DNA of 64,000 bases, from the NCBI RefSeq assembly GCF_050574275.1, contig NZ_CP192260.1:1302001-1366000 (forward strand). The letters run 5' to 3'. How positions within the stretch are numbered: position 1 is the stretch's first letter; every line of letters starts with the position of its first letter. This stretch comes from Virgibacillus_F flavescens (GTDB taxonomy: Bacteria; Bacillota; Bacilli; Bacillales; Amphibacillaceae). This document shows positions 16,636 through 26,634 of the stretch, piece by piece. Below the pieces are notes generated by a model that was given only the letters and a program-made list of their open reading frames with translations, was not told the DNA's origin and did no database searches. Position numbers and translations under genes: made by a program.

Positions 16636-18462
16636 GTGACGTACCGCAATAGACTGACATTATTAATCATCATGGATTCAATCATCGTAAGCACGGCTAT
16701 TTTTGTTGCCTCCTGGATTGTATACCCGTATATACCAATCTCTAATTTACCTGCACTCATAATCAGTTCAATCGCGCTACTAATATTCCATCACTTATTT
16801 GCAGTCGTATACAATCTATATAACAAAGTCTGGTCATACGCCAGTGTTGGCGAGTTAATGGCAATTGTCAAAGCTGTTACGCTATCTATCATAGCAGCTG
16901 GAATTGTACAATATATTGCCAACGACTTCGCTATTTATAAACGATCGTTAGTAGTCACCTGGATGCTGCATATTATTTTAATAGGCGGCTCTCGTTTCGT
17001 GTGGCGAGTCTACCGTGATCAATACATAAACAATGCTGAAAATAAAAAGCGTACATTGATTATCGGAGCAGGTTCAGCTGGTGCCATGATCGCCAGACAA
17101 TTGAAGAATCAAAACAACTCGGAGTTATTGCCTGTAGGCTTTATTGACGACGACCATAATAAACAAAAAATGCAATTATACAATTTACCAGTGTTAGGTC
17201 AGGCGAAAGATATTGAAATGGTTGTAAAAAACCATAGTATAGAACACATCGTTATTGCAATCCCCTCACTGCAAAACGGCGCTTTAAATAAACTGATACA
17301 GGAATGCAATAAGACAAAAGCAAAAACGCAGATGATTCCTAAAATAGAGGATTTGATGACCGGAAAAGTTTCCGTCAGCCAGCTAAAAAACGTCGAAGTA
17401 GAAGATTTACTTGGACGTGAACCGGTTGAGCTTGATATTGATAAGATATCCGAGTATGTTACTGGGAATACAGTGCTTGTTACGGGTGCTGGAGGTTCAA
17501 TTGGATCGGAATTATGCCGGCAATTGATGCGTTTTACACCATCTAAAATTGTATTGTTAGGACACGGTGAATTTAGTATTTATACGATTGATATGGAGCT
17601 GCGTGAGAAATACGGAATGACAGAAGTGGAAATAGTACCTGTGATAGCTGATGTACAAGATCGGATGCGTATATTTGAGGTAGTGGAGAAACATAAACCT
17701 ACTATTATATATCATGCAGCTGCGCATAAACATGTACCTTTAATGGAATATAATCCACACGAAGCGGTTAAGAACAATGTGATTGGAACGAGAAATGTTG
17801 CTGAAGCAGCGGATGCATTTGGAGTAAGAACATTTGTCATGGTCTCCACGGACAAAGCTGTAAACCCAACGAACGTCATGGGAGCTACTAAACGTGTGGC
17901 TGAAATGGTTGTACAGGACATGGCAAAACGAAGTAGTACTAAATTTGTTGCGGTTCGATTCGGTAATGTACTTGGTAGCCGTGGTAGTGTTATTCCGTTA
18001 TTTAAGAAGCAAATCGAAAATGGTGGCCCAATAACCATTACCGATCCAGCCATGACTAGATACTTCATGACTATTCCGGAAGCGTCCAGACTCGTAATTC
18101 AAGCTGGAACTCTAGCAAAAGGTGGAGAAATATTTGTCCTGGATATGGGTGAGCCGGTAAAAATAGTTGACTTAGCGAAGAATCTTATTAATCTATCTGG
18201 TTATACAGAGGAAGAAATTCCGATTAAATTTTCTGGAATTCGACCAGGAGAGAAGTTGTATGAAGAATTACTAGGCAAGGATGAGGTTCTACCTGGAGAA
18301 GTATATGATAAGATATACGTTGGGAGAACTGTTGAGGTTGACCGGGATATACTGCAGTATATAATTGACCGATTTGATACATTTACAACTTCAGATCTAA
18401 AAGAAGAATTAATGAAGATTGTATATATGGAGAAAACGATTATGGCAGTGAAGGGCAGCTAA
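16636..18462 (+). CDS. Membrane UDP-GlcNAc 4,6-dehydratase (EpsC/CapD/PglF-like)
   Basis: GTG 16636 follows AAAGGAG and gives 608 residues starting directly before the first membrane helix; earlier starts lack such a site. Four N-terminal helices (about 10-130) precede a first Rossmann-like region (IIGAGSAGAMIAR) and the catalytic SDR domain with VTGAGGSIGSEL and STDKAVNPTNVMGATKR. The family converts UDP-GlcNAc to the 4-keto-6-deoxy sugar nucleotide. Two downstream routes could use the product: a CapN-like reductase (20076) for UDP-FucNAc, and an EpsN/PglE-like aminotransferase (40082) with EpsM/PglD-like acetyltransferase (39420) for UDP-diacetylbacillosamine. It starts the main biosynthetic block. 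High confidence for family; exact stereochemistry inferred. Confidence 0.93.
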   Translation: MTYRNRLTLLIIMDSIIVSTAIFVASWIVYPYIPISNLPALIISSIALLIFHHLFAVVYNLYNKVWSYASVGELMAIVKAVTLSIIAAGIVQYIANDFAIYKRSLVVTWMLHIILIGGSRFVWRVYRDQYINNAENKKRTLIIGAGSAGAMIARQLKNQNNSELLPVGFIDDDHNKQKMQLYNLPVLGQAKDIEMVVKNHSIEHIVIAIPSLQNGALNKLIQECNKTKAKTQMIPKIEDLMTGKVSVSQLKNVEVEDLLGREPVELDIDKISEYVTGNTVLVTGAGGSIGSELCRQLMRFTPSKIVLLGHGEFSIYTIDMELREKYGMTEVEIVPVIADVQDRMRIFEVVEKHKPTIIYHAAAHKHVPLMEYNPHEAVKNNVIGTRNVAEAADAFGVRTFVMVSTDKAVNPTNVMGATKRVAEMVVQDMAKRSSTKFVAVRFGNVLGSRGSVIPLFKKQIENGGPITITDPAMTRYFMTIPEASRLVIQAGTLAKGGEIFVLDMGEPVKIVDLAKNLINLSGYTEEEIPIKFSGIRPGEKLYEELLGKDEVLPGEVYDKIYVGRTVEVDRDILQYIIDRFDTFTTSDLKEELMKIVYMEKTIMAVKGS

Positions 18463-18496
18463 ATAACCCTTCAACAATTGCAAGGAGGAAACTACT

Positions 18497-19378
18497 TTGA
18501 AAACAGTTAAGAAAGCAATTATCCCAGCTGCGGGATTAGGTACTAGATTCTTACCAGCAACAAAAGCAATGCCTAAAGAGATGTTGCCAATTGTAGATAA
18601 ACCTACCATTCAATACATCGTAGAAGAAGCGATTGAATCAGGAATTGAAGATATTATCATTGTGACAGGTAAAGGAAAACGGGCTATTGAGGATCATTTT
18701 GATCACAATTTTGAATTGGAAGATAATTTAATTAAGAAGGAAAAATATGATCTCTTAGAGAAAATAAACCATCCTTCTAACGTAGATATACACTACATCA
18801 GACAGAAAGAACCTAAAGGATTAGGTCATGCTGTTTGGTGTGCAAGAAAATTTATCGGAAACGAGCCATTCGCAGTATTACTTGGTGATGACATTGTGAA
18901 AGCAGAAACACCTTGTTTAAAGCAGTTAATTAACCAGTATGAAGAAACACAAAGCTCAGTTGTAGGCGTACAGCAGGTTTTAGATAGTGAAACACATCGT
19001 TACGGTATAGTTGATCCGAATACAATTGAAGGTAGACGATACAAAGTGAATAACTTTGTAGAAAAACCAAAACAAGGTACCGCCCCGTCAAACCTAGCAA
19101 TAATGGGACGCTACATATTCACACCCGAAATATTTACGTTCTTGGATAAGCAGGAAATTGGAGCAGGTGGAGAAATACAACTTACTGATGCAATTCAAAA
19201 ATTGAATGAATTGCAAAGCGTATATGCTTATGATTTTGAAGGCAAGCGGTATGATGTTGGTGAAAAGTTGGGGTTTGTAAAGACTACGATTGATATGGCT
19301 TTGGATAATGATGAAATTAAAGATGAGTTGTATAAGTATTTGATAGAGAAAGTAAAAGTTGGTATTACGAAAGAGTAA
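18497..19378 (+). CDS. gtaB: UTP-glucose-1-phosphate uridylyltransferase
   Basis: TTG start after AAGGAGG; 293 residues, the normal GtaB/GalU length. The N-terminus KKAIIPAAGLGTRFLPATKA is the nucleotide-binding signature, followed by PKEMLPIVDKP, and later FVEKP and YDFEGKRYDVGEKLG. It makes UDP-glucose, the substrate of the UDP-glucose dehydrogenase at 28063 and, after epimerisation at 29423, of galacturonate-type donors. It follows the dehydratase by 34 bases and is probably co-transcribed. High confidence. Confidence 0.97.
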   Translation: MKTVKKAIIPAAGLGTRFLPATKAMPKEMLPIVDKPTIQYIVEEAIESGIEDIIIVTGKGKRAIEDHFDHNFELEDNLIKKEKYDLLEKINHPSNVDIHYIRQKEPKGLGHAVWCARKFIGNEPFAVLLGDDIVKAETPCLKQLINQYEETQSSVVGVQQVLDSETHRYGIVDPNTIEGRRYKVNNFVEKPKQGTAPSNLAIMGRYIFTPEIFTFLDKQEIGAGGEIQLTDAIQKLNELQSVYAYDFEGKRYDVGEKLGFVKTTIDMALDNDEIKDELYKYLIEKVKVGITKE

Positions 19379-19421
19379 CACTGATTTGCTAATAAATTTA
19401 TTTTGGGGAGTGTAATTGATT

Positions 19422-20057
19422 ATGTACTTGAAAGTAAAAAGACTAATAGATATTGTTCTTTCATTAATGGGTTTATTAGTTTTATCTCCAATATATTTAA
19501 TACTTATTATAGCTATTAAACTGGATTCAAGAGGACCGGTGTTGTTCAGACAAAAACGTATTGGACTTAAAAAGACTCATTTTAATATGATGAAATTTCG
19601 TACGATGAGGATAGATACTCCAAAGGACACCCCAACACATCTCTTGGAAAATCCAGGGCAGTACATCACTAAGGTTGGAAAGTTTATGAGAAAAACTTCA
19701 TTAGATGAACTGCCTCAAATCTGGAATATATTTGTTGGTCAGATGAGTGTTATTGGTCCAAGACCGGCTCTGTGGAATCAGTATGATCTTATAGAAGAAA
19801 GAGATAAATATAGTGCTAATGATGTACCACCAGGACTGACCGGATGGGCACAGATTAATGGTAGAGATGAACTGCCTATTGAGGTAAAGGCAGAATTGGA
19901 TGGAGAGTACGCTGAGAGGATAAGTTTTTGGATGGATATAAAGTGCTTCTTTGGAACCATTATAAGTATCGCAAAGAGCGATGGAGTTGTTGAAGGTGGA
20001 ACAGGATCGAAGGAGGAAATTGCAAGTACTAAGGAGACCTATTCTTCAAGTAAGTGA
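19422..20057 (+). CDS. Priming sugar-phosphate transferase, CapM-like (polyprenyl-phosphate)
   Basis: I choose ATG 19422; TTG 19416 is also possible after GGGGAG. The 211-residue protein has one N-terminal membrane segment and the bacterial sugar transferase domain: KRIGL, KFRTM, RKTSLDELPQIWN, SVIGPRPAL, GLTGWAQINGRD. The C-terminus with VVEGGTG resembles CapM of Staphylococcus aureus, which loads FucNAc-phosphate on undecaprenyl phosphate. The next gene fits CapN, supporting that substrate. It is the first of two priming enzymes in the locus; the other is at 38809. Confidence 0.9.
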   Translation: MYLKVKRLIDIVLSLMGLLVLSPIYLILIIAIKLDSRGPVLFRQKRIGLKKTHFNMMKFRTMRIDTPKDTPTHLLENPGQYITKVGKFMRKTSLDELPQIWNIFVGQMSVIGPRPALWNQYDLIEERDKYSANDVPPGLTGWAQINGRDELPIEVKAELDGEYAERISFWMDIKCFFGTIISIAKSDGVVEGGTGSKEEIASTKETYSSSK

Positions 20058-20075
20058 TTAAACAGAGGTGAAGAA

Positions 20076-20978
20076 ATGTTATTAATTACAGGAATTACGG
20101 GACATAGTGGTAAGTATTTCTTACAAGAGCTTATTAAAAACAAATACGAAGAGCCTATCCGCTGTATTGTTAGGGAGTCATCTGATACAACAATGTTAGA
20201 TAATTGCGGGTTAAAAATTGAGAAAGTAATAGGCGATCTAAATGATGACAGATTTATTGAGGATGTAATGGTGGGTGTACATACAGTAATGCACATTTAC
20301 AATATCCACCATTCCCCCTCGATTATAAAAGCCTCAATTAGTAATAATGTGAAAAGAGCAATTCTGGTTCATACTACAGGAATATACTCTCAATTTAAAT
20401 ACGCTTCTCAGGAGTATAAAGATATAGAGAAAAAGGTTTATAATCTTGTTGAGCAACCGGATAGTCAAACCTATATAACCATTCTAAGGCCCACGATGAT
20501 ATATGGAGATTTGTGCGATAGTAACATGAGTAAGTTTATAAAGATGGTTGATAAGCTTAGAATTATGCCAATCGTAAATAAAGGAAATAGTTTAATTCAA
20601 CCAGTTAATGCTAGGGATTTGGGCAAGGCATTTTTTACCGTTTTAATATCTCCAGAAGCGACTAATGGTAAAGCTTATGACCTTTCTGGACAAAAACCAA
20701 TAAAGTTAATAGATGTCTTAAAGTTAATTAGCAAGAAATTGAATAAAAAAACTCTATTCATTAGTGTCCCTTTAAGTTTAGCAGTATTTTTGGCAAAGGT
20801 TCTTAAAACTATAACTGTAATGAAAATTGATTATGTGGAAAAAGTTGAGAGAATGGGTGAAAACAGAAGTTACTCACGAAAAGATGCCACTACCGATTTT
20901 GGATATAATCCGATGAATTTTGAAGAAGGGATTGAAATTGAAGTTAAAGAATATCTGAGAGCAGGAGAAGATAAATGA
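20076..20978 (+). CDS. Extended SDR, probable 4-keto-sugar nucleotide reductase (CapN-like)
   Basis: ATG with AGAGGTG upstream; 300 residues. The N-terminus LLITGITGHSGKYF is the Rossmann dinucleotide-binding loop, and LRPTMIYGD is the usual extended-SDR motif. A clear YxxxK active-site pair is not obvious; YKDIEKK near residue 125 is the nearest. A hydrophobic patch FISVPLSLAVFLAKVL lies near 230-245. Position after a CapM-like gene and downstream of a CapD-like dehydratase suggests reduction of the 4-keto-6-deoxy sugar to UDP-FucNAc. It overlaps the next gene by four bases. Family certain, reaction inferred. Confidence 0.78.
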   Translation: MLLITGITGHSGKYFLQELIKNKYEEPIRCIVRESSDTTMLDNCGLKIEKVIGDLNDDRFIEDVMVGVHTVMHIYNIHHSPSIIKASISNNVKRAILVHTTGIYSQFKYASQEYKDIEKKVYNLVEQPDSQTYITILRPTMIYGDLCDSNMSKFIKMVDKLRIMPIVNKGNSLIQPVNARDLGKAFFTVLISPEATNGKAYDLSGQKPIKLIDVLKLISKKLNKKTLFISVPLSLAVFLAKVLKTITVMKIDYVEKVERMGENRSYSRKDATTDFGYNPMNFEEGIEIEVKEYLRAGEDK

Positions 20979-22090
20979 AAAAAGTATTAATTTTGGCAAA
21001 TCATTTTATAACAATATATGCATTTAGAAAAGAACTAGTTGAAGAATTATTAAAAAGTGGCAATGAAGTTTATCTTGCACTACCTGAGTCAGAAGAGAAT
21101 GTTTTTTTTGAGAAGATCGGGTGTAAGGTCATAGACACGCCTATTGATAGGAGAGGAACAAATCCTATTGCTGACATAAAACTATTAATCAATTATGTTA
21201 AAATAATTAAGAATATAAAGCCCGATATCGTTATGACCTATACTATTAAACCAAACACTTATGGTGGGATTGCTGCTAGAATTTGTGGGGCAAAATCAAT
21301 TCACACAGTTACAGGCTTAGGATCTGTGTATATTCAAAATATGTGGCAGAACAAAATTGCGATTTTGTTAAATAAAATAGCTTTTAAAAGTGCATCTCAA
21401 GTCGTTTTTTTGAACGAAGAAAATAAAGATTTTTATAAGCAGAGGAAGATGCTTACAGAAAACCAAAGTACTATGATAGTTCCGGGTTCAGGTGTGAACT
21501 TGTTAAATTTTAAAAACGAGAAGTTACCAAGTGACGGTAAAATTACTTTCACATTTATTGGCAGAGTCCTTCAAGATAAAGGAATTGAAGAGTACTTATT
21601 AGCTGCTGAGGAAATTGTGAGGAGTTATAACAATATAGAATTTGAAGTAGTTGGATTTGTTGATGACGAAAAATATATTGCGTTACTTGAAAAATATCAG
21701 GAAGAGGGAATTGTGAAATATTTAGGAAAAAGAAATGACATTCCTAAAATAATGGCGAACTCAAGTTGTATCGTTTTGCCTTCTTATGGGGAGGGAAGGG
21801 GTACTGTTCTACAAGAGGGTGCAGCGATTGGAAGACCGTTAATAACATGTGATATCTATGGATGCAAGGAAAATGTAGATGATGGTTTCAATGGTTTTCT
21901 ATGTAAAGTGGCAGACGCTGTTTCTCTTAGAGAAACTTTAAGAAAATTCATTGAATTATCACAAGAGGAAAAAGAGTTGATGGGTAAAAGGAGTAGAGAA
22001 AAGGCTGAAAAAGAATTTGATCGAAAATATATAGTGCAGGATTATATTGTTCAAATTAATGAAATATCAGAAGGTGGGTTAGCGAAGTAA
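20975..22090 (+). CDS. GT4-family glycosyltransferase (CapL-like position)
   Basis: ATG overlaps the previous stop as ATGA, a sign of translational coupling. The 371-residue protein has an N-terminal HFITIYAFRKELVEELLKSG region, VTGLGSVY, and the C-terminal GT4 signature VLPSYGEGRGTVLQEGAAIGRP with the E-x7-E pair. It should be cytoplasmic or peripheral and add one sugar to the lipid-linked unit. Donor and acceptor cannot be told; the place beside CapM/CapN-like genes suggests the second sugar of that unit. It overlaps the next gene by one base. Confidence 0.88.
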   Translation: MKKVLILANHFITIYAFRKELVEELLKSGNEVYLALPESEENVFFEKIGCKVIDTPIDRRGTNPIADIKLLINYVKIIKNIKPDIVMTYTIKPNTYGGIAARICGAKSIHTVTGLGSVYIQNMWQNKIAILLNKIAFKSASQVVFLNEENKDFYKQRKMLTENQSTMIVPGSGVNLLNFKNEKLPSDGKITFTFIGRVLQDKGIEEYLLAAEEIVRSYNNIEFEVVGFVDDEKYIALLEKYQEEGIVKYLGKRNDIPKIMANSSCIVLPSYGEGRGTVLQEGAAIGRPLITCDIYGCKENVDDGFNGFLCKVADAVSLRETLRKFIELSQEEKELMGKRSREKAEKEFDRKYIVQDYIVQINEISEGGLAK

Positions 22091-23409
22091 TGACTTTATA
22101 TAAAAAAATCTTTGATAAACATGAAAAAATTTCAGTGGTTGGACTGGGATATGTAGGTATGCCTATTGCAGTTGCATTTGCTAACAAAGTAGATGTAATT
22201 GGTTTTGATTTAAATGAAAGTAAAATAAATTTATATAAATCTGGTATTGACCCTACACATGAAGTGGGAAATGAAGTAATTGAAAAAACCAAGGTAGATT
22301 TTACATCAGATGAATCAAGACTTAAAGATGCAAAGTTCCATATTGTAGCTGTCCCTACACCTATAAATTCTGATAAAACACCTGACCTTACTCCCGTTGA
22401 AGGTGCTAGTTCAATCATTGGGCGCAACCTTACTAAAGGATCAATCGTTGTATATGAATCTACTGTCTATCCAGGAGTCACTGAAGATATTTGTGTTCCA
22501 ATTTTAGAAAGGGAATCAGGCTTAAAATGCGGGGTAGATTTTAAGATTGGTTATTCACCAGAGCGAATCAATCCAGGTGATAAAGTTCACACTCTCCAAA
22601 AAATTGTGAAAATTGTTTCTGGTATGGACGATGAGAGTTTAGAGGATATAGCAAATGTATATGAATTAGTAATTGAAGCGGGTGTCCATAGAGCTAGCTC
22701 TATTAAAGTGGCTGAAGCGGCTAAAGTTGTAGAGAATAGTCAGCGTGATATAAATATTGCTTTTATGAATGAGCTTGCTATGGTATTTGATCGAATGGAA
22801 ATTGACACGAATGATGTAGTGGAGGCTATGAACACAAAGTGGAATGCTTTAAAATTTTACCCTGGATTAGTAGGTGGACACTGTATTAGCATAGACCCTT
22901 ACTATTTTGTGTACGAGGCTGAAAGATTGGGTTACCATAGCCAAATTGTCTTATCTGGAAGAAAAATCAACAACGGTATGGGTGAATTTATCGCTGATGC
23001 GATTATTAAAAAATTAATACTTGCTAATAAAGTTGTAAAACAAGCTAAGGTAGTTATACTTGGGATAACATTTAAAGAGAACTGTCCGGATACAAGAAAT
23101 TCAAGGGTGGCAGATATTGTAACAAGACTTAATGAGTATGAGATAAACCCAATTGTGGTGGATCCACATGCTGATATCGGTGAAGCAAAACAAGAATATG
23201 GTATAGAATTAGTGCAGTTCGACGAAGTTGAAAATGCTGATTGTCTAGTTTTTTCAGTCGCACATGATGAATTTAAAAATATATCTCTTGATAAAATGGA
23301 TGAATTGTTTAGAGATTGTTCAACTGAAGAGAAAGTAATAGTTGATGTGAAGAGTATATTAAACAAAAGGGACATCGAAAATGAAGGATACAGTTATTGG
23401 AGATTGTAA
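22090..23409 (+). CDS. UDP-N-acetylhexosamine 6-dehydrogenase (WbpA/TviB/CapO-like)
   Basis: 439 residues, start in TAATG with the preceding stop. The N-terminal Rossmann motif is VVGLGYVGMPIAVAF. The catalytic Cys lies in GGHCISIDPYYF, a form typical of dehydrogenases for N-acetylated hexosamines, unlike GGSCFPKD in the UDP-glucose enzyme at 28063. The C-terminal domain starts near GITFKENCPDTRNS. It oxidises C6 to a carboxylate using NAD, so it gives an acidic sugar donor. Its product may feed the WbpB/E/D-like genes at 30813-36138. Whether it uses UDP-GlcNAc or UDP-ManNAc is not settled by sequence. Confidence 0.9.
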   Translation: MTLYKKIFDKHEKISVVGLGYVGMPIAVAFANKVDVIGFDLNESKINLYKSGIDPTHEVGNEVIEKTKVDFTSDESRLKDAKFHIVAVPTPINSDKTPDLTPVEGASSIIGRNLTKGSIVVYESTVYPGVTEDICVPILERESGLKCGVDFKIGYSPERINPGDKVHTLQKIVKIVSGMDDESLEDIANVYELVIEAGVHRASSIKVAEAAKVVENSQRDINIAFMNELAMVFDRMEIDTNDVVEAMNTKWNALKFYPGLVGGHCISIDPYYFVYEAERLGYHSQIVLSGRKINNGMGEFIADAIIKKLILANKVVKQAKVVILGITFKENCPDTRNSRVADIVTRLNEYEINPIVVDPHADIGEAKQEYGIELVQFDEVENADCLVFSVAHDEFKNISLDKMDELFRDCSTEEKVIVDVKSILNKRDIENEGYSYWRL

Positions 23410-23503
23410 ATCACGTGTATGAATACTCGTGATTTATATTATTAATAATTAATAGTATTAGAATATATCTAATTTATTATTATGTCTAGGATAGGGGATA
23501 AAA

Positions 23504-24652
23504 ATGCTTGGTTTATTTGTACATGATCATAGATTTCCGCGTATAAAAAATGAATATTACCATTCCTATGGTTTTGATGAAGAATTCTTTAATAGATATT
23601 TATCAATCTTTGATGAACTGGAAGTTATCGGTCGTGAGTCAAAATTAAAATCATCATTGAAAGATAAAACAGAAAAGGTTTCACCAGAAATAAATTTTGT
23701 AACAATTAAAGATTTAAAACAACTTAAACATAAAAAAACAAGAAATATTATAAATGAAAGAATAAAAAGTTGTGATTATATAGTAATTCGAGTACCGAGT
23801 ATCTTGGGTTTATATGCAGTAAGAATGGCAAAAATGCACAAGAAACCTTATTTAATTGAAGTTGTAGGTTGTTCTTGGGATGCTATTGCAAATAAAGGAT
23901 TGACCAAGACATTGCCCGCTCTTTTAATCACTTATCTGACAAAAAAAGCTATTTATTCAGCTGAATATGTTGTCTACGTTACAGAAGAATTTTTGGAACG
24001 TAGATACCCAACTAAAGGTAAAAACATTGCTTGCTCAAATGTTACTTTAAATTCAGTTGAAGAAAGTTCACTTAACAACCGTTTGGAACGCATAAACAAG
24101 AAGAATTATAATGAGAAAGTTATTATCGGTACATGTGCAACAATAGACGTTATTTATAAGGGTCAACAAGATGTAATATCTGCTATATCAAAATTAAAAA
24201 AAGAAGGACATAACATTGAATACCAGTTGGTAGGTGGTGGAGACGCTTCATATCTTAAGGATATAGCAGAAAAGTATGGTGTAACAGACCAAGTAAAGTT
24301 TATCGGATCGTTGAGACATAGTGATGTTTTCAGATGGTTAGATGAAATTGATTTATACGTCCATCCTAGTAAGCAGGAAGGCTTATCAAGATCTATTATA
24401 GAAGCGATGAGTAGGGGACTTCCAATATTTAGTGCTGATGCTGGAGGAATACATGAGTTAATTGAAGATAATTATATTTTTGATAAAGGGAATGTACAAC
24501 AAATATGTAATATTTACAAAAAATTTAACTTGGAAGTTATGAAAGAACAAGCAATTAAGAATCATAATAATTCAAAGAGTTATTTAAAATCAGTATTATA
24601 TAAAAGAAGATTAAAGTTTTTTGGGAATTTTATAAATAGTTTTAAAAAATAA
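23504..24652 (+). CDS. GT4-family glycosyltransferase
   Basis: 382 residues starting MLGLFVHDHRFPRIK after a 94-base spacer and AGGATAGGGG. The C-terminal Glycos_transf_1 domain has KGQQDVI, the GGDASYL loop, and VHPSKQEGLSRSIIEAMSRGLP with the family's E-x7-E pair. The gene is A+T-rich, like its neighbours up to about 27.9 kb. It likely adds a sugar to the lipid-linked repeat unit. Substrate cannot be assigned. Confidence 0.87.
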   Translation: MLGLFVHDHRFPRIKNEYYHSYGFDEEFFNRYLSIFDELEVIGRESKLKSSLKDKTEKVSPEINFVTIKDLKQLKHKKTRNIINERIKSCDYIVIRVPSILGLYAVRMAKMHKKPYLIEVVGCSWDAIANKGLTKTLPALLITYLTKKAIYSAEYVVYVTEEFLERRYPTKGKNIACSNVTLNSVEESSLNNRLERINKKNYNEKVIIGTCATIDVIYKGQQDVISAISKLKKEGHNIEYQLVGGGDASYLKDIAEKYGVTDQVKFIGSLRHSDVFRWLDEIDLYVHPSKQEGLSRSIIEAMSRGLPIFSADAGGIHELIEDNYIFDKGNVQQICNIYKKFNLEVMKEQAIKNHNNSKSYLKSVLYKRRLKFFGNFINSFKK

Positions 24653-24671
24653 TGGGTAGGAGTAGAAAATA

Positions 24672-25205
24672 ATGAGATATGTAAAAATATTAATGAATTT
24701 TATATATCGTGATTTACCAATTCATCTAATTAATTTAATTACGGCATTACTTCCTAACCACCTTATTACTAATCGTATTCGTGGTGGATTGATGCGACCA
24801 TTTTTTGGGAAATGCGGTAAAAGACTTCAAATAGGAAAAGGAGTAATCATAAATAACCCGGGCGGTTTAACTTTTGGTAATGATTGCTATATATCCCACT
24901 ATTGTTATGTTCAAGCAAAAGGAATAGTGGAATTGGATGATAACGTAATTATTGGACCTATGTCTGTTATTGCTAGTAGTAACCATGTCTTTAAAAATGG
25001 TGTGGCAACAAATAAAGGAAGTAACGCACCTATAACTATTGGTAAGGGTACATGGTGCGGTGGTCATGTTGTTATCACTTCAGGTGTAAATATCTCCAGA
25101 AGTGTGGTAGTTGCTGCTGGAACTGTAATCACTAAAGATGTTGATTCTAATTTAATAATAGGAGGTGTACCGGCCAAAGTTTTAAAATCTATAATTCCTT
25201 CTTAG
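24672..25205 (+). CDS. Left-handed beta-helix acyltransferase (WbbJ/maltose-acetyltransferase type)
   Basis: 177 residues with hexapeptide repeats from about 55 to 170 (IGKGVIINNPGGLTFGND, VELDDNVIIGPMSVIASSNH, ITIGKGTWCGGHVVITSGV). The SNHVF His and the GGVPAKV end are typical of O-acetyltransferases. It follows the glycosyltransferase by 19 bases. I infer acetylation of a sugar in the repeat unit. Exact target unknown. Confidence 0.86.
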   Translation: MRYVKILMNFIYRDLPIHLINLITALLPNHLITNRIRGGLMRPFFGKCGKRLQIGKGVIINNPGGLTFGNDCYISHYCYVQAKGIVELDDNVIIGPMSVIASSNHVFKNGVATNKGSNAPITIGKGTWCGGHVVITSGVNISRSVVVAAGTVITKDVDSNLIIGGVPAKVLKSIIPS

Positions 25206-25270
25206 AAAAGTGTTTAACAAAATGAATACAATTAAGTGCTACTTAAAATAATTATCAAGGGGATTGTAAG

Positions 25271-26596
25271 ATGGAAATAAAAATTAACAAAGATAATATA
25301 TTGAAAACCCTTGTTATCTATATAAGTATTATATTAACATTTTTCATTATAATTATTACTGACAATATAATGGTACATGTTTTTTCTTTTCTTACGTTAT
25401 CATTAATTTCTATCATAACTGTGAAGTTTGACTTTTATCATCCTTTTACATGGTATATACCATTCTTTGCAATGTATTCAATAGCACATCCTGTCTTATT
25501 ATTAATTGGTGGGAATAGAATTAACACATATTCCAAAGAGCTAATGATTCTACAATTAGTGGGATTGACTACGTTCCTTATTGTTATCACACCTAAAAGG
25601 GTTGACGGTGATAAAATTAAATCAATTTTAGTGAAAATAGATGATCTAATCTACATAAATAAGTACATATATTTTTCATTGTATATATTATTAGTAGGTT
25701 CTTCGGTCTATATCTCACAATTGGGTCATGAAGGTAAAAATGAATTGTTTGCATTAGGAAATCCTGTAGTTTTTTTAACCTTTCGATTAATTTTATTATT
25801 TTTAGTAATTTACGTAATTGGTTTAATTAAAAGAAGTTTAAATGATAGTAAAAAATTCAATTATGTTGCAATTTCTTTGATTCCAGTGGTTCTATTATTT
25901 CTTTTTTCTGGTGAAAGAGATTTAATTCTAAGATTTATTTTATTGACTTTTTATGTTTTATATACATTTGATGTAATTATTAAAAAAAATAGTAATAAAA
26001 AGTATTTATTTTTCTCATTGGTTTCGCTTTTAGTACTTCCATTACTAGCAACTTTGAAATACATAGGTTTAGGTAGGGGAGTTAATGAAAAGTTTTTTGA
26101 TGATTTTCTTGTAGGTTTTTTTAGAAGTGATTTTATTGCAGCTTCAACCAATTTACAGATATTAATAGATAATAATATGGATTCATATTTTTCGGGCTAT
26201 ACTTTTTACACTAACTTAATTAGAAGTATAGATATTTTTGGTTTTAAACTTGCTGGTGATTTTTCGTCTGGAAAATGGTTTAATGAATATTTTTACAGTC
26301 ATAGAGATACTGGAATGGGCTTCACTCTTGTGGGTGATGGCTATATTAATTTTGGTGTCTTCGGCGTGTTTTTATTATTCTTATTTATCAGTTTTATAAT
26401 TAGGGTTCTATATCATAAGAGTTCGAAAAACGTGATTTATTATTTAATATATTTATTTGCAATTCCCATATATATATATTCCATTCGAGGAGATCTATCA
26501 ACTTTATTATCACCTTTGATAACTCAAATCATTTTAACAATATTATTTATTAAGTTGTTAAATTATATTGTTTCTCGTGGTGCAAAAAGACTGTAA
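25271..26596 (+). CDS. Polysaccharide repeat-unit polymerase (Wzy-like)
   Basis: 441 residues, almost wholly hydrophobic with about 10-12 predicted membrane helices. The segment SHRDTGMGFTLVGDGYINFGVFG near 360 matches the GDGY(I)NFG-type motif of O-antigen polymerases, and FLFSGERD resembles another conserved loop. Such proteins join repeat units on the outer side of the membrane. It is the only clear polymerase in the locus and lies just before a flippase, as expected for a Wzx/Wzy system. Low sequence conservation in the family limits certainty. Confidence 0.82.
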   Translation: MEIKINKDNILKTLVIYISIILTFFIIIITDNIMVHVFSFLTLSLISIITVKFDFYHPFTWYIPFFAMYSIAHPVLLLIGGNRINTYSKELMILQLVGLTTFLIVITPKRVDGDKIKSILVKIDDLIYINKYIYFSLYILLVGSSVYISQLGHEGKNELFALGNPVVFLTFRLILLFLVIYVIGLIKRSLNDSKKFNYVAISLIPVVLLFLFSGERDLILRFILLTFYVLYTFDVIIKKNSNKKYLFFSLVSLLVLPLLATLKYIGLGRGVNEKFFDDFLVGFFRSDFIAASTNLQILIDNNMDSYFSGYTFYTNLIRSIDIFGFKLAGDFSSGKWFNEYFYSHRDTGMGFTLVGDGYINFGVFGVFLLFLFISFIIRVLYHKSSKNVIYYLIYLFAIPIYIYSIRGDLSTLLSPLITQIILTILFIKLLNYIVSRGAKRL

Positions 26597-26634
26597 ATTT
26601 TATAACAATAGGTGAGTAGATTCGGAGTGGTATT